Part shown: positions 51,337-60,583 of the stretch, piece by piece
How positions within the stretch are numbered: the first letter of the stretch is position 1
How the letters are laid out: every line of letters begins with the position of its first letter
NCBI GenBank assembly: GCA_011389745.1
Contig: JAABTQ010000002.1
Location: forward strand, 62,001 to 126,000
Source: Desulfobacteraceae bacterium
GTDB taxonomy: Bacteria; Desulfobacterota; Desulfobacteria; Desulfobacterales; SKZT01
Direction of reading: 5' to 3'
Length of the DNA: 64,000 nt
Translations under genes and position numbers: made by a program
Notes under the pieces: generated by a model
Told to the model about the DNA's origin: nothing
What the model saw: only the letters and a program-made list of their open reading frames with translations
Databases searched by the model: none

Positions 51337-54048
51337 ATGATGGATGAACCTCTTAATGCCCTTTTTATCGTTGACCCCGAATTGGCTAACAAGGTTCAGG
51401 CTTTGTTAACATCTCAAAATGCTGATGTTTCGCAAAAGCATCTTGAAATGCTTTTGGAGGAATCTTTTCGGGGTATGAATCAGGAAATATTCTTTGGATA
51501 CGCTATTGCCCTTGGGTTTGCAGAGATATTGGGTAAGAAACCCTCCAAGATTGAAATCTTTCGTGATCTGATCCGAAAAACCTCTCAAAAAGGTCCGACT
51601 CTGGGTGTGTTAATGGCGAACCATCTTCCACCCGTGCTGATCTATGGTACTGACTATTTATTGCAAAAATTTTTGTCAACCGTTTCTATTATGGAATCCA
51701 AGGGCACATATACATTGAAGTCAGCTCTGGAGGTCCTGTCGGAATTGTTGAACGCAAAGGAACAGGCAGCCGCGTCATCATTTATGGATCTTCTCACCGA
51801 GACTTTCTCACAGGATATCACTTATAATCAGTCTCTTCATTTATCCCATATCCTTCCAAATGCCGTTCGGTCATTTCCCAGTGATATCAGAATTTGGCTT
51901 CTTCCCTTGCTTACCCGGGTCATTGCCGCCGATATTCATTTGACGGAGCCCTTTCTCGAAGGTTTCGAAAAAGGGCTCAATCTGCTTTCCAAAGAAGCCT
52001 TGAACCGGTTTATCGGTATCGGGCTGAAAAAACTTGTGCGCGGAAGGAGCCCGGCATCAAAGTTTATCTCTCTGGAATCCGGTTTAGGACTGGAAACTTT
52101 TCAACAATTACAGGTAATCGCTTCTTTTTCACAAGTTCGCCATCAACTCGATCAATACCTCCAGGCCAGAACCGGCATGGCTTTGTTGGTCAGGCCCCTG
52201 TCTGACCTTCCTGAAAAATTTTTGGAAAAATCTGGTGATTCTATTTCAGTACTGTCTGATGGACGATTTATTTACCTTCCAGATAAAATCGGAGTATATT
52301 CCTCCCATGAAAAAAATATCCTTTTATATAAGTGTCTGACTAAACTGGAAGCCGGGCTTTATGAATTCGGGACCTTTGATTTTGATCCGGAAAAGATAGA
52401 AGGGATTGATGGCTTCGCCATGAAAACAGCCGACCGGAAAGTTTCGGACCTGGAATATTTTCTGGACAATTTTTCAATAAAACCCCTTGCACAGGATTTG
52501 TTTACGGTATTTGAGCATGGCAGGATTCATTTTTTAATGGGCCAAAAGTATCCGGGCATGTTGAAACGCTCAGTGCCTTTGCTGAAAGATGAAATTTTTC
52601 AGGCCTTAAATCAAAAGGATACCGCAAGCTTCACCTTTTATTTGTACACAAAAATTGTTTTGGGTATTTTGCCTGAACACGAAATGACCAGCGATGAATC
52701 TAAACTGATAAACAATATTGCATCCGTTTTTAAAGAAACCATTTCCCATAAACCTGAGGTCGAAACAAGCGCTTTGCTGGTGCTTGAATTCTATCCCGTT
52801 TTGGAAATGTTTTTCAGGCGGGTTTATACTCCTTTAGAAACTCCCTTTAGCAGAAAAATCCGGCCTTGGTTGTATTTTTCAACCTTCAATCATTATGAAA
52901 AAACGGCGACTTCAATCAAATTAAAACTGCAAAAACAGGGCATAAAGCTTTTCAAATCCGATATCCGAAAACGTTTGATCGAAAAAGGAGGACGTCTTAG
53001 CCTGGATGATCTGAAAAACATGGCTTTAATGCCACCTTCCAAGCATAATGATATTGGAATTGAAACGGTCCGGATTGATTTTTCCGGTTTGGACTTAAAT
53101 GAATTTATCGAAGAAACCAATTTGTCGGAATTATCCCGGAATGAGGTTTCAGGAGCGGTTTTCCGGCACCGTGAATGGGATTACCGCATGGGAGACTATA
53201 TCCATAATCATGTCAGGGTACTCGACAGAAAGATCACTGAAAAAAAAGGCGATTTTTATCAACAGACCCTGACAAAACACCAGGGACTGGTCAGCCGGAT
53301 TCGATATGCTTTCGAGTTATTAAAACCCGAAGGGCTTAAAATTTTAAAACCCTGGGTGGAAGGTGACGATTTTGATTACCGGGCAATGCTCGATTTTGTC
53401 ATTGATAAAAAAGCAGGATGGCTACCGTCTGACCGCCTTTATATAAAAAGACTCAAACAACAGCGAGATGTCGCGGTGCTGCTTCTGGTCGATCTTTCAA
53501 AATCGACTTCCAATCTGGTTTTCGAATCAACGCATACGGTTCTGGATGTTGAAAAAGAGGCCATCATTCTTTTTTGTGAAGCTTTGGAAGTCCTGGGAGA
53601 TAAGTCATCCATTGCCGGTTTTTCAGGCACAGGACGTTTGGGCGTTGATTATTACCGGATTAAGGATTTCACGGAATCCCTGGATGACAAGGTAAAAAGG
53701 CGTATCAATGCCATGTCACCACAGCGAAGCACACGGATGGGTGCGGCAATCCGCCATGCTGTCAATGAACTGGGAAAAGTTGAGGCCATGGTGCGTCTTC
53801 TGATTTTGCTGGGTGATGGCTTTCCTAACGATCTTGAGTATAAACAGGGTTATGCCATCGAGGATACACGAAAAGCCGCTTCCGAAGCACTTGCCAAAAA
53901 TATCTCATTCAGAGCCATCACGGTCAATATTGCAGGCGATTCGAAACTTGATGATCTTTACGGCAATGTCCATCATAGCGTCATTTCAGATGTACGGGAA
54001 TTGCCTGATAAACTTCTTCGGATTTACAGCGCATTGACAAAGTATTAA
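51337..54048 (+). CDS. NorD/CbbO-like VWA domain protein
   Basis: A 903-residue cytoplasmic protein. The first 550 residues are helical and unassigned; a conserved region ends in EWDYRMGDYIHNHVRV, and residues about 705-900 form a von Willebrand A domain with metal site VDLSKSTS, then MSPQRSTRMGAAIRHA and LLILLGDGFPND. NorD and CbbO work with AAA+ partners NorQ/CbbQ to insert metals or remodel enzymes. No such ATPase is present in the window, so it is an orphan. No strong ribosome binding site is seen. Confidence 0.8.
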   Translation: MMDEPLNALFIVDPELANKVQALLTSQNADVSQKHLEMLLEESFRGMNQEIFFGYAIALGFAEILGKKPSKIEIFRDLIRKTSQKGPTLGVLMANHLPPVLIYGTDYLLQKFLSTVSIMESKGTYTLKSALEVLSELLNAKEQAAASSFMDLLTETFSQDITYNQSLHLSHILPNAVRSFPSDIRIWLLPLLTRVIAADIHLTEPFLEGFEKGLNLLSKEALNRFIGIGLKKLVRGRSPASKFISLESGLGLETFQQLQVIASFSQVRHQLDQYLQARTGMALLVRPLSDLPEKFLEKSGDSISVLSDGRFIYLPDKIGVYSSHEKNILLYKCLTKLEAGLYEFGTFDFDPEKIEGIDGFAMKTADRKVSDLEYFLDNFSIKPLAQDLFTVFEHGRIHFLMGQKYPGMLKRSVPLLKDEIFQALNQKDTASFTFYLYTKIVLGILPEHEMTSDESKLINNIASVFKETISHKPEVETSALLVLEFYPVLEMFFRRVYTPLETPFSRKIRPWLYFSTFNHYEKTATSIKLKLQKQGIKLFKSDIRKRLIEKGGRLSLDDLKNMALMPPSKHNDIGIETVRIDFSGLDLNEFIEETNLSELSRNEVSGAVFRHREWDYRMGDYIHNHVRVLDRKITEKKGDFYQQTLTKHQGLVSRIRYAFELLKPEGLKILKPWVEGDDFDYRAMLDFVIDKKAGWLPSDRLYIKRLKQQRDVAVLLLVDLSKSTSNLVFESTHTVLDVEKEAIILFCEALEVLGDKSSIAGFSGTGRLGVDYYRIKDFTESLDDKVKRRINAMSPQRSTRMGAAIRHAVNELGKVEAMVRLLILLGDGFPNDLEYKQGYAIEDTRKAASEALAKNISFRAITVNIAGDSKLDDLYGNVHHSVISDVRELPDKLLRIYSALTKY

Positions 54049-54149
54049 TGTATATTAGGGTTGGTTCAGACTTTATTTGGAAGGCCTCCTCACAATGACA
54101 GGGGGACAGGCGTGCTTTTTTGAAATTTCAATTAAACATGAGGGCCTGA

Positions 54150-54575
54150 ATGAAAATCTATGATGATATATTTGTGTGGGATGGCTGGGGAGGCCTTTTA
54201 AAACTTGCCAGCGGCAAATGCCGGGTGAAAATCTTTGATCTGAAAAAAGGGAAACCGGATGCTGTCGCTTTTTTAAAGCCCATTATTGTGGTTATATCGG
54301 ATGTGCCCGACAGCAAAATGTCGATTAAAAGCTGTTCAAGTCATATCGCCACAAGGCTTACGCAAAAATTCAGCATAGATCATTCCAGGATGCTCTTTAT
54401 CGAATATTATCCGTCAATTAATTACGGAGATAAACACCAATATCATATCCCTGAAAAATATGAACTTGTCGAGTTTCAATGGCACGAGGACAGAGCCATC
54501 GCCCCCAAATGGCGCATTTTAAAGCCACCCATGCTCGATGTGGTTAAAGACCTTTTAAAACCAGGTCAACAATGA
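54150..54575 (+). CDS. Conserved hypothetical protein
   Basis: A 141-residue soluble protein with GAGGG before its ATG. Segments VAFLKPIIVVISDVPDSKMS, SRMLFIEYYPSINYG and VEFQWHEDRAIAPKWR suggest an alpha/beta fold. No family recognised. It follows the VWA gene by about 100 bases that contain a partial family A repeat (GGCCTCCTCACAATGACAG). Confidence 0.6.
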   Translation: MKIYDDIFVWDGWGGLLKLASGKCRVKIFDLKKGKPDAVAFLKPIIVVISDVPDSKMSIKSCSSHIATRLTQKFSIDHSRMLFIEYYPSINYGDKHQYHIPEKYELVEFQWHEDRAIAPKWRILKPPMLDVVKDLLKPGQQ

Positions 54576-54587
54576 TTCCAATGAATT

Positions 54588-55685
54588 TTACCGGGCAAAA
54601 GCATAAGTTTTTATCCCGAATGACCTTTCAATGACATTGGCCTCATAGGGGGTATGACAAAAACATACCACTTTGCTGCGGTCAATATCCGACAAACTGA
54701 AATCTCCGGGATATCTGTATTCCGCCTCCTGTTTCCAGTCCGTTTTTACCCCCCTGGATTGAAGCTGCCAGAAAGGCATATTTTCCGGATATTCTCCCTT
54801 ACGATAATATTGGACAGGAACAATTCCCAACTGCCTTGCTGTTGTTTTTTCGATGCCGATCCCATAGGGCTCAAATGACATTCGGCGGTAACGGGATCGC
54901 CATTTCATGAGGGGCAAGATCTTGTCCGGGGCTAGTCCTGAAAAAGACACGACAGGAATACCCCTGGGCATATGAGCCGAGGATGCAATTATTTTTCCGG
55001 TTTTTACAATGTTTTGTATCGTATGAAATGCGGTTCGGGGATAAAAATCAGAGCCTGCAACAGCACAAAAATATGCATGTTTCTTTTCAGATGGCCACGG
55101 ACCGTTGGGTGCACGGGTCCAGTGGATAATATACCGGTCGCCGATATTTATGGTCTCGGACGGCAATTTGTCTCTTTCGATATCATAGGCAAGGGGGCGT
55201 TCTCTTTTTTGATATTCAATTTGAAAGAGAGTAATGACTTCACCTTGTTTTTCATTTATTTTTTTTTGAATCAGATCCTCCATATGGCCTTTGGCCCTTA
55301 TGGAAACAGGAATCAGGATATCTGCTTCGAAAACAGCCGCATAGTCACGGTCATACAGCAGTTTTCGGTTCTGATAATCCTTTGCTTTCGACATAACTGC
55401 CCTGAATCTGACAAGTGATTTGTCAAGGTTGAATTGGTCTATGGTGGTTTGCTGAAGTGTTTCAAATTCATGTTCAACTGTCGCCGGGATCAATACCACT
55501 TGCTCGATTTTTCGGATTTGAGCCAGATAAATCAGAAATTCCCAGGTTTGCATGCCTAATGATGTGAGAAGGCAAAGATGGTTCTTTTTGACCCACTCAA
55601 CGGCAAGAAGTGTTTGTCTGACCCATTGTGTAAGGCGGCAGGGCCTCAGGGGTTGTCTGGATAGAAGAATGGCCGATGTTTTCAT
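54588..55685 (-). CDS. Unknown two-domain protein of the CYTH-EEP operon
   Basis: A 365-residue protein. Residues about 35-170 look like a Rossmann-type domain (KNHLCLLTSLGMQTWEFLIY...YDRDYAAVFEADILIPVSIRAKGHMEDLI), vaguely like DprA/LOG proteins. The second half (RYIIHWTRAPNGPWP, IVKTGKIIASSAHMPRGIPV, VSFSGLAPDK, YGIGIEKTTARQLG, PVQYYRKGEYPEN) has the spacing of AbiGi-like or ADP-ribosyl-fold proteins. Both assignments are weak. Its ATG overlaps the stop of the upstream nuclease-family gene (ATGA). Confidence 0.6.
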   Translation of the reverse strand: MKTSAILLSRQPLRPCRLTQWVRQTLLAVEWVKKNHLCLLTSLGMQTWEFLIYLAQIRKIEQVVLIPATVEHEFETLQQTTIDQFNLDKSLVRFRAVMSKAKDYQNRKLLYDRDYAAVFEADILIPVSIRAKGHMEDLIQKKINEKQGEVITLFQIEYQKRERPLAYDIERDKLPSETINIGDRYIIHWTRAPNGPWPSEKKHAYFCAVAGSDFYPRTAFHTIQNIVKTGKIIASSAHMPRGIPVVSFSGLAPDKILPLMKWRSRYRRMSFEPYGIGIEKTTARQLGIVPVQYYRKGEYPENMPFWQLQSRGVKTDWKQEAEYRYPGDFSLSDIDRSKVVCFCHTPYEANVIERSFGIKTYAFAR

Positions 55686-56485
55686 AATTCAAACACGGCA
55701 TATAAAGGAAAATGATCTGAAGGATACAATCCGGCGAACTTGTCCCTTATGATCCCCCATTTTACAGGTTTAAGATTACCCCGGTACATAATCCAATCGA
55801 TCTGATTGTCACCGGCCTGGCCTGAAAATCCGTGGTGTGTGCCGGAATAGGGTTCGGGAAAGACCGGTTTGAAGAATTTGATATCGGCAGTGGTATCTCT
55901 AATCTCCTGATATTCGCCGGTAAAAACTTTGTGGCACCGTTGTGAGGGCTTGCAGTTGAAATCCCCCACAAGTATTGCCGGAATATCGGGGGGAAACTTT
56001 AAAAGCCGTTCCATGATGTAACTTGCGCTTTCTACCTGGATTTGTTCATCAAAATCAAAGTGAGTGTTGATGATAATAAGGCGTCTGTTATTGCGTTTAA
56101 ACAGGCCTATTGTACACTGGCGCGGCCACTTGCTTTTGGGCGACCGACTTGGAATGTCAGGTGTTGGGCTCAGGTAGAAATGCTCCCATGTGATACACTG
56201 CCAGATGTCCTTATAAAAAATCAGGTTGTTTTGCCAAAACTGGGGAGACGGCTTACGCTTTCCAATATTATGATGGTCTTTAAGAATGGTTTTTAAAAAA
56301 TCTCCCTGAAAGTCGTTGGCTTCCTGAAATGCCATAAAATCCGATAAAAACTCATTTAACAGGATGGGAAATCCCTTTTTTCGAAACTCCCAGTCATTGG
56401 GACCATCATCGGCCAGGCCAAAACGAAGGTTTAAGGTAAAAACAGATAGGGTTGTCTTATCTGCTGTTTTTTCGCTTTCATTCAT
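55682..56485 (-). CDS. Endonuclease/exonuclease/phosphatase family protein
   Basis: About 267 residues from the ATG at 56485, 13 bases after the CYTH gene. EEP fold marks: FTLNLRFG, FMAFQEAND (Glu), INTHFDFDEQ, ILVGDFNCKPS, IDWIMYRG and SDHFPLYAVFEL (Asp-His). The family cleaves phosphodiester or phosphomonoester bonds in nucleic acids, lipids or cyclic nucleotides. Operon position after a CYTH enzyme is suggestive of phosphate-ester chemistry, but no substrate can be assigned. Confidence 0.83.
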   Translation of the reverse strand: MNESEKTADKTTLSVFTLNLRFGLADDGPNDWEFRKKGFPILLNEFLSDFMAFQEANDFQGDFLKTILKDHHNIGKRKPSPQFWQNNLIFYKDIWQCITWEHFYLSPTPDIPSRSPKSKWPRQCTIGLFKRNNRRLIIINTHFDFDEQIQVESASYIMERLLKFPPDIPAILVGDFNCKPSQRCHKVFTGEYQEIRDTTADIKFFKPVFPEPYSGTHHGFSGQAGDNQIDWIMYRGNLKPVKWGIIRDKFAGLYPSDHFPLYAVFEL

Positions 56486-56498
56486 AATGGAGTGCCAT

Positions 56499-57110
56499 TT
56501 ATTCAGCTTTTCGGGTAAATAATAACAGGTACTTTGAAAAATCAAGGGATAGATGTTTAAAATTTTCAAAAGTCACATCTGAAAAGTTAAGTTTCTCTTG
56601 CCTTTTAAGCGTGTCAAAAATTTTCAGATAATTAAATAAAATTCGATCCTCCCATTTAAAGCCAAGCTTTCGGGCCATATCCGGGATGCTTTCCCTGTTA
56701 CCCTCGATCTCAAGAAAGGTTCCAAAAGGCATGTTGTCAATGCAAAAATGAGTGTCTTGTAAAACCAAAGTTTCTCTCCATTTTTCGTAGACTTGTTCAG
56801 CGCAAAACCCTATTGACGTTAAAATGGATTCCATCACGTCAAAATCACTGACTTCTACTTCCAACTCCCTGAAAATTTTAAAGTTCAAATCATCGAGTTC
56901 AGGTTCTGATTTGTAAGTCAAAGTCACGCGGTTATCTTTGCGAAGCCTTAAAAGAGCGTTTTTTTTTATCAGGCTTTTGTCTCTGTCTTCAAAACGGATA
57001 TTGCTTTCAAAAAAACGCCCTAAACTTCGGGCCCCAAGTTTTAGTATATTTTCCCGGACAGCGTTTGTATCCGGCAAGAAAAATTTTACCTCTATTTCCA
57101 GGGAATCCAT
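56499..57110 (-). CDS. CYTH domain protein (class IV adenylate cyclase CyaB-like)
   Basis: About 203 residues from the ATG at 57110 (TTG one codon earlier). The ExExK signature EIEVKF is at the N-terminus, followed by ALLRLRKDNRVTLTYK, FRELEVEVSDFD, YEKWRETLVL and FLEIEG, the tunnel-fold strands of CyaB/triphosphate-binding enzymes. Possible activities are adenylate cyclase or triphosphatase. First gene of a three-gene overlapping operon. Confidence 0.85.
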   Translation of the reverse strand: MDSLEIEVKFFLPDTNAVRENILKLGARSLGRFFESNIRFEDRDKSLIKKNALLRLRKDNRVTLTYKSEPELDDLNFKIFRELEVEVSDFDVMESILTSIGFCAEQVYEKWRETLVLQDTHFCIDNMPFGTFLEIEGNRESIPDMARKLGFKWEDRILFNYLKIFDTLKRQEKLNFSDVTFENFKHLSLDFSKYLLLFTRKAE

Positions 57111-57327
57111 CAATGATTAATCCTTAATGTTTTTCTTGCAAAGTCATTAACCTCGTTAATCCGGCGAAGGATAGTTTCCGGGATCGATTGAAAATATTAA
57201 ATACCGACAGTCATCCATTAAACCCCTGACACCTGATATAGTAAAAAAGTTTTTTTGTGTCAATTTTGATAAATTTTTGATACAAGTTTTTACTTTAACG
57301 GTCAAAAATATTGATTTGAATTTTTTC

Positions 57328-57354
57328 TTGACAGGATTTTTTTTTTCATATAAC
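57328..57354 (+). promoter_or_regulatory. Probable promoter of rplM-rpsI
   Basis: TTGACA (57328-57333) and TATAAC (57349-57354) with 15 bases between, followed by about 40 bases to the GTG start. The spacer is mainly a T tract. A shifted -10 (ATAACG) would give 16 bases. Confidence 0.45.
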
Positions 57355-57393
57355 GTTATTGACTTATACTGAATATGAACAGGAGATTTTAAC

Positions 57394-57840
57394 GTGAAAA
57401 AATATACCTATAGTGCTAAACAGACTGATATCCTTAAAAAATGGTATGTGGTGGATGCTTCAGGAATGGTGTTGGGGCGCTTGGCCAGCCAGGTTGCATC
57501 ACGCCTGCGCGGTAAACACAACCCTTTGTTTACCCCTCATGTGGATTGTGGTGACAGCGTGATTGTCATAAATGCCGAGAAAATAGTGCTTACCGGCAGA
57601 AAATGGGACCAGAAAATGTATCATCGACACAGTGGATACACCGGCGGATTAAAAAGCATTACCGCAAAAAAGTTACTGGAAAAAAGGGCTGAAGACCTGG
57701 TCCGTTTTGCCGTCAAAGGGATGCTTCCTAAAAATCGCCTTGGTACAAAAATTTTAAAAAAACTGAAAGTTTACACGGGAGGCAACCATCCTCACGAAGC
57801 CCAACAGCCTCAGGATCTTAGTCTGAGCCCAACCGATTAA
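57394..57840 (+). CDS. rplM: 50S ribosomal protein L13
   Basis: A 148-residue ribosomal protein starting at GTG after AGGAG. Marks: [68 protein letters not shown] and [16 protein letters not shown]. It is followed by rpsI, the universal pair. Confidence 0.97.
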   Translation: MKKYTYSAKQTDILKKWYVVDASGMVLGRLASQVASRLRGKHNPLFTPHVDCGDSVIVINAEKIVLTGRKWDQKMYHRHSGYTGGLKSITAKKLLEKRAEDLVRFAVKGMLPKNRLGTKILKKLKVYTGGNHPHEAQQPQDLSLSPTD

Positions 57841-57918
57841 ATCTAAAGGATGCCCCTGCTAACCATAAACCAAAGCCATGACTAAAGTCGGGAAATTTAT
57901 TAAATAAACGGGGAACAA

Positions 57919-58314
57919 ATGGAGAAAGCAAACATTTATTACGCGACAGGAAGACGCAAAAGTTCGGTTGCCAGAACATGGATTAAGCCCGGCAACGGTA
58001 ATCTCATTGTCAATAATCGGCCCGCCGATAAGTATTTCAGAATTCAAAACACCTTTAAAACCATGCTTCAGCCCCTGGCACTGACAAATACCTTGGGAGA
58101 ATTCGATGTCAAGGTGACCGTTAAAGGCGGTGGTTATTCAGGACAGGCCGGAGCAATTCGCCATGGAATCACCAGGGCTTTAATGTTGGCCAATCCGGAA
58201 TTCAGGTCCCAGCTTAAAAGAGCAGGTTTTGTCCGCAGAGACCCGAGGACCAAGGAAAGAAAGAAATACGGCCAACGAGGAGCGCGAGCGCGTTACCAGT
58301 TCTCCAAGCGTTAA
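57919..58314 (+). CDS. rpsI: 30S ribosomal protein S9
   Basis: A 131-residue ribosomal protein: [65 protein letters not shown] at the C-terminus, which reaches the P site. 78 bases after rplM in the same operon; GGGGAAC precedes the ATG. Confidence 0.97.
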   Translation: MEKANIYYATGRRKSSVARTWIKPGNGNLIVNNRPADKYFRIQNTFKTMLQPLALTNTLGEFDVKVTVKGGGYSGQAGAIRHGITRALMLANPEFRSQLKRAGFVRRDPRTKERKKYGQRGARARYQFSKR

Positions 58315-58339
58315 CATCAGGTTTTCATTTCAAAAATAT

Positions 58340-58386
58340 AATAGGGGAAAAGCGCTGATGATCAGCAACTTTTCCCCTATTCATTT
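58340..58386 (+). terminator. Rho-independent terminator of rplM-rpsI
   Basis: AATAGGGGAAAAG and CTTTTCCCCTATT form a long stem with an inner GCTGATGATCAGC hairpin, followed by TCATTTTG. Confidence 0.8.
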
Positions 58387-58448
58387 TGTTAGCTTTTCCT
58401 CCTTTTGCCCATTTGCGTAAGTTAAGGATTTGACAAGGTATTAAAGAT

Positions 58449-58768
58449 TGTCATTCTGAGGAGGCCTAAATTGTAAGCGGTTATATGACACGCGCTCAAT
58501 GGCCGACGAAGAATCTTTCCTTCACGCCGGCACCGCCTCTCTTGTTTCAACTCCGAGTCAATCTGATGGATCGGTCCAGCCTCGGGAAAAGAGATTCTTC
58601 GGTTGCTGTGGTTTCAATCAAGTTATTGGGAAATATTTTCTTTTCAAGCATCAAGTCACTGCGAGCCGCTTCCTCAGAATAACATGCAAGAGACTACTTT
58701 CGCACCATAATGCCGGTATCAGATAGTACCTTAGCTTGACGCCAATTGGCGAAGGCCGGAATCCTGGA
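58449..58768. repeat. Two family A copies and a family B end
   Basis: 58449-58530 (GTCATTCTGAGGAGGCC...GGCCGACGAAGAATCTTTC) is the reverse complement of the 18590 copy. 58589-58690 (GAGATTCTTCGGTTGCTG...GCGAGCCGCTTCCTCAGAATAACA) matches the 44290 copy. 58738-58768 (GACGCCAATTGGCGAAGGCCGGAATCC) is a family B end. Confidence 0.65.
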
Positions 58769-58859
58769 AAGTAAATGAGATTAAACCAGCTGATGTTTAC
58801 ATTTTACAATCAGGTCAAATAAATGGTATGTTTTGTGCTGAAGTCACTTGTTTTGGGTA

Positions 58860-59070
58860 ACTCCTCAAAGTTCCCCTTTTATTATGGTGCCACATGGCAT
58901 CAGGAAAAAGGGGGAAGCAACAAAAGTCCCCCTTTGTAAAAGGGGAATTTAGGGGGATTTTTAAACGGTATCAGGATTTTCAAATACCTCCGGCCCCCTT
59001 TTTCAAAGGGGGAGAAAGAATGGCTCGACATTTCAAAGAGCGGAGATAGAGACACCCAACTTTTTCAAAG
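58860..59070. repeat. Family C repeat cluster
   Basis: Repeated blocks AACTCCTCAAAGTTCCCC, GTCCCCCTTTGTAAAAGGGG, TTTAGGGGGATTTTTAAACG, GCCCCCTTTTTCAAAGGGGG and CAACTTTTTCAAAGGGGAG. The last block runs into the ribosome binding site of the aldo/keto reductase. The 766-base gap after rpsI is made of the terminator and repeats only. Confidence 0.65.
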
Positions 59071-59080
59071 GGGAGAGACA

Positions 59081-60040
59081 ATGAAGTTTATCACTTTAGG
59101 TCAGTCTGACATAGAAATCAGCCGAATTATTATGGGAACCTGGCAGGCTGGAAAAACCATGTGGACAGGCATTGATGACGCCGAGACTACAAAAGCCATG
59201 CGGGTCGCCTTTGATGCAGGTATTACTACCTTTGACACCGCAACAGTTTATGGCAACGGCCATTCTGAGCGGATAGTGGGAAAGGCCCTGGAGGAAGTTC
59301 GGGATCGAGTGGTTATCGCCACAAAGGTCTTTGCCCACTCCCTTGCACACGACAAAGTCATCAAAGCATGCCACACTTCATTGAAAGATCTGGGAACGGA
59401 TTATATTGATCTTTACCAGATCCACTGGCCTGCAGGTTCTTTCGGAAGTAAAAAGATACCGATTGAAGAAACCATGGGTGCCTTGAATAAACTCAAGGAA
59501 CAGAAAAAAATCCGTGCCATCGGTGTATCGAATTTTTCCCGCGTACAGATCGAGGAAGCATCCCGATATGGACAAATTGACAGCCACCAACCTCCTTATT
59601 CACTATTTTGGCGTCATGAGGAAAAGGATGCCACTCCGTATTGTGTCAGAAATAATATTTCCATCCTGGCATACTCCCCAATGGCCCAGGGCATTCTCAC
59701 CGGTAAGTTCGGGCCGGACCATACATTTGAAGAAGGCGATCATCGGGCTAAAAACCGTCTTTTTTATCCGGAGCATTACCCGCGGGTTCAGGAAGCTTTG
59801 GCAAAACTGCACCCAATAGCGGAACGAAACAATATCACCATGGCCCAACTCGCGCTTGCCTGGGTCATCTCTCATCAAGGCACCTGTGCCATTGCGGGTG
59901 CACGAAATGCGGCGCAGGCTATCCAGAATGCACATGCCGGAGATATTAAGCTTTCTGAAGAAGATCTGGTCGAAATGGACGGTATCGGACGAAGTGTGAC
60001 CGATCATCTGGACGATAATCCCGTATTGTGGAAATGGTAA
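59081..60040 (+). CDS. Aldo/keto reductase
   Basis: A 319-residue NADPH-dependent oxidoreductase. Active-site tetrad: FDTATVYGNGHSE (Asp, Tyr), VIATKVF (Lys), YQIHWPAGS (His); IRAIGVSNFS and AYSPMAQGILTGKF are typical of the family. C-terminal NADP site AGARNAAQAIQNA. The ribosome binding site AAAGGGGAGAGAC is part of the last family C repeat block. Physiological substrate unknown. Confidence 0.9.
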   Translation: MKFITLGQSDIEISRIIMGTWQAGKTMWTGIDDAETTKAMRVAFDAGITTFDTATVYGNGHSERIVGKALEEVRDRVVIATKVFAHSLAHDKVIKACHTSLKDLGTDYIDLYQIHWPAGSFGSKKIPIEETMGALNKLKEQKKIRAIGVSNFSRVQIEEASRYGQIDSHQPPYSLFWRHEEKDATPYCVRNNISILAYSPMAQGILTGKFGPDHTFEEGDHRAKNRLFYPEHYPRVQEALAKLHPIAERNNITMAQLALAWVISHQGTCAIAGARNAAQAIQNAHAGDIKLSEEDLVEMDGIGRSVTDHLDDNPVLWKW

Positions 60041-60157
60041 GCCATGACTGAGTAATTGGCCATTTAACTTATTCTGAGAAACTAAACAACACCGCTTATT
60101 TTCTGATACAAAGCCCTTGGCTAACGAAGAATCTTTCGTTTCCGAAGGCTTACTCTA

Positions 60158-60547
60158 TCATGTTACGGTGGGGCCGCCGAACAATTTCCAGGCCAGCATG
60201 CCCCAGGAAAGATGATGGACATGTTTGAAGCCGTATTTTTTGAGCATATAGGCGGCAATGGGAGAGCGATGGCCGGTCATGCATATGACAAGGATAGGTC
60301 TGTTGCGGTCTATGTTATCGGCTGCACTAGAATATGCGAGTATTTCAGGAAGATGAATCACGCCATCAATATGAAACAGGTTATATTCGGCCAGGGTGCG
60401 CACATCTATAAATGTCATCTCTTTTTTCATTTGGGCAAAATTTTTTTTAAGTTTCCAGGGAAACATCAGCCCAACGCCCAGGTAATACCAAGCCAGCTCC
60501 CAAATGATAAAAAAAATCACAACAGCGCCATAAATATAAACAATCAC
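60158..60547 (-). CDS. Membrane-anchored rhodanese domain protein
   Basis: A 129-residue protein from a GTG. Residues 3-25 form a membrane helix (YIYGAVVIFFIIWELAWYYL); the rest is a single rhodanese domain with TFIDVRTLAEYNLFHI, catalytic C89 in ICMTGHRS and GFKHVHHLSWGMLAWK. It should transfer or bind sulfane sulfur at the membrane. Confidence 0.85.
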   Translation of the reverse strand: MIVYIYGAVVIFFIIWELAWYYLGVGLMFPWKLKKNFAQMKKEMTFIDVRTLAEYNLFHIDGVIHLPEILAYSSAADNIDRNRPILVICMTGHRSPIAAYMLKKYGFKHVHHLSWGMLAWKLFGGPTVT

Positions 60548-60583
60548 GTTTCAGCACCAATTTTAGAGGGTTAACTATTTTTT

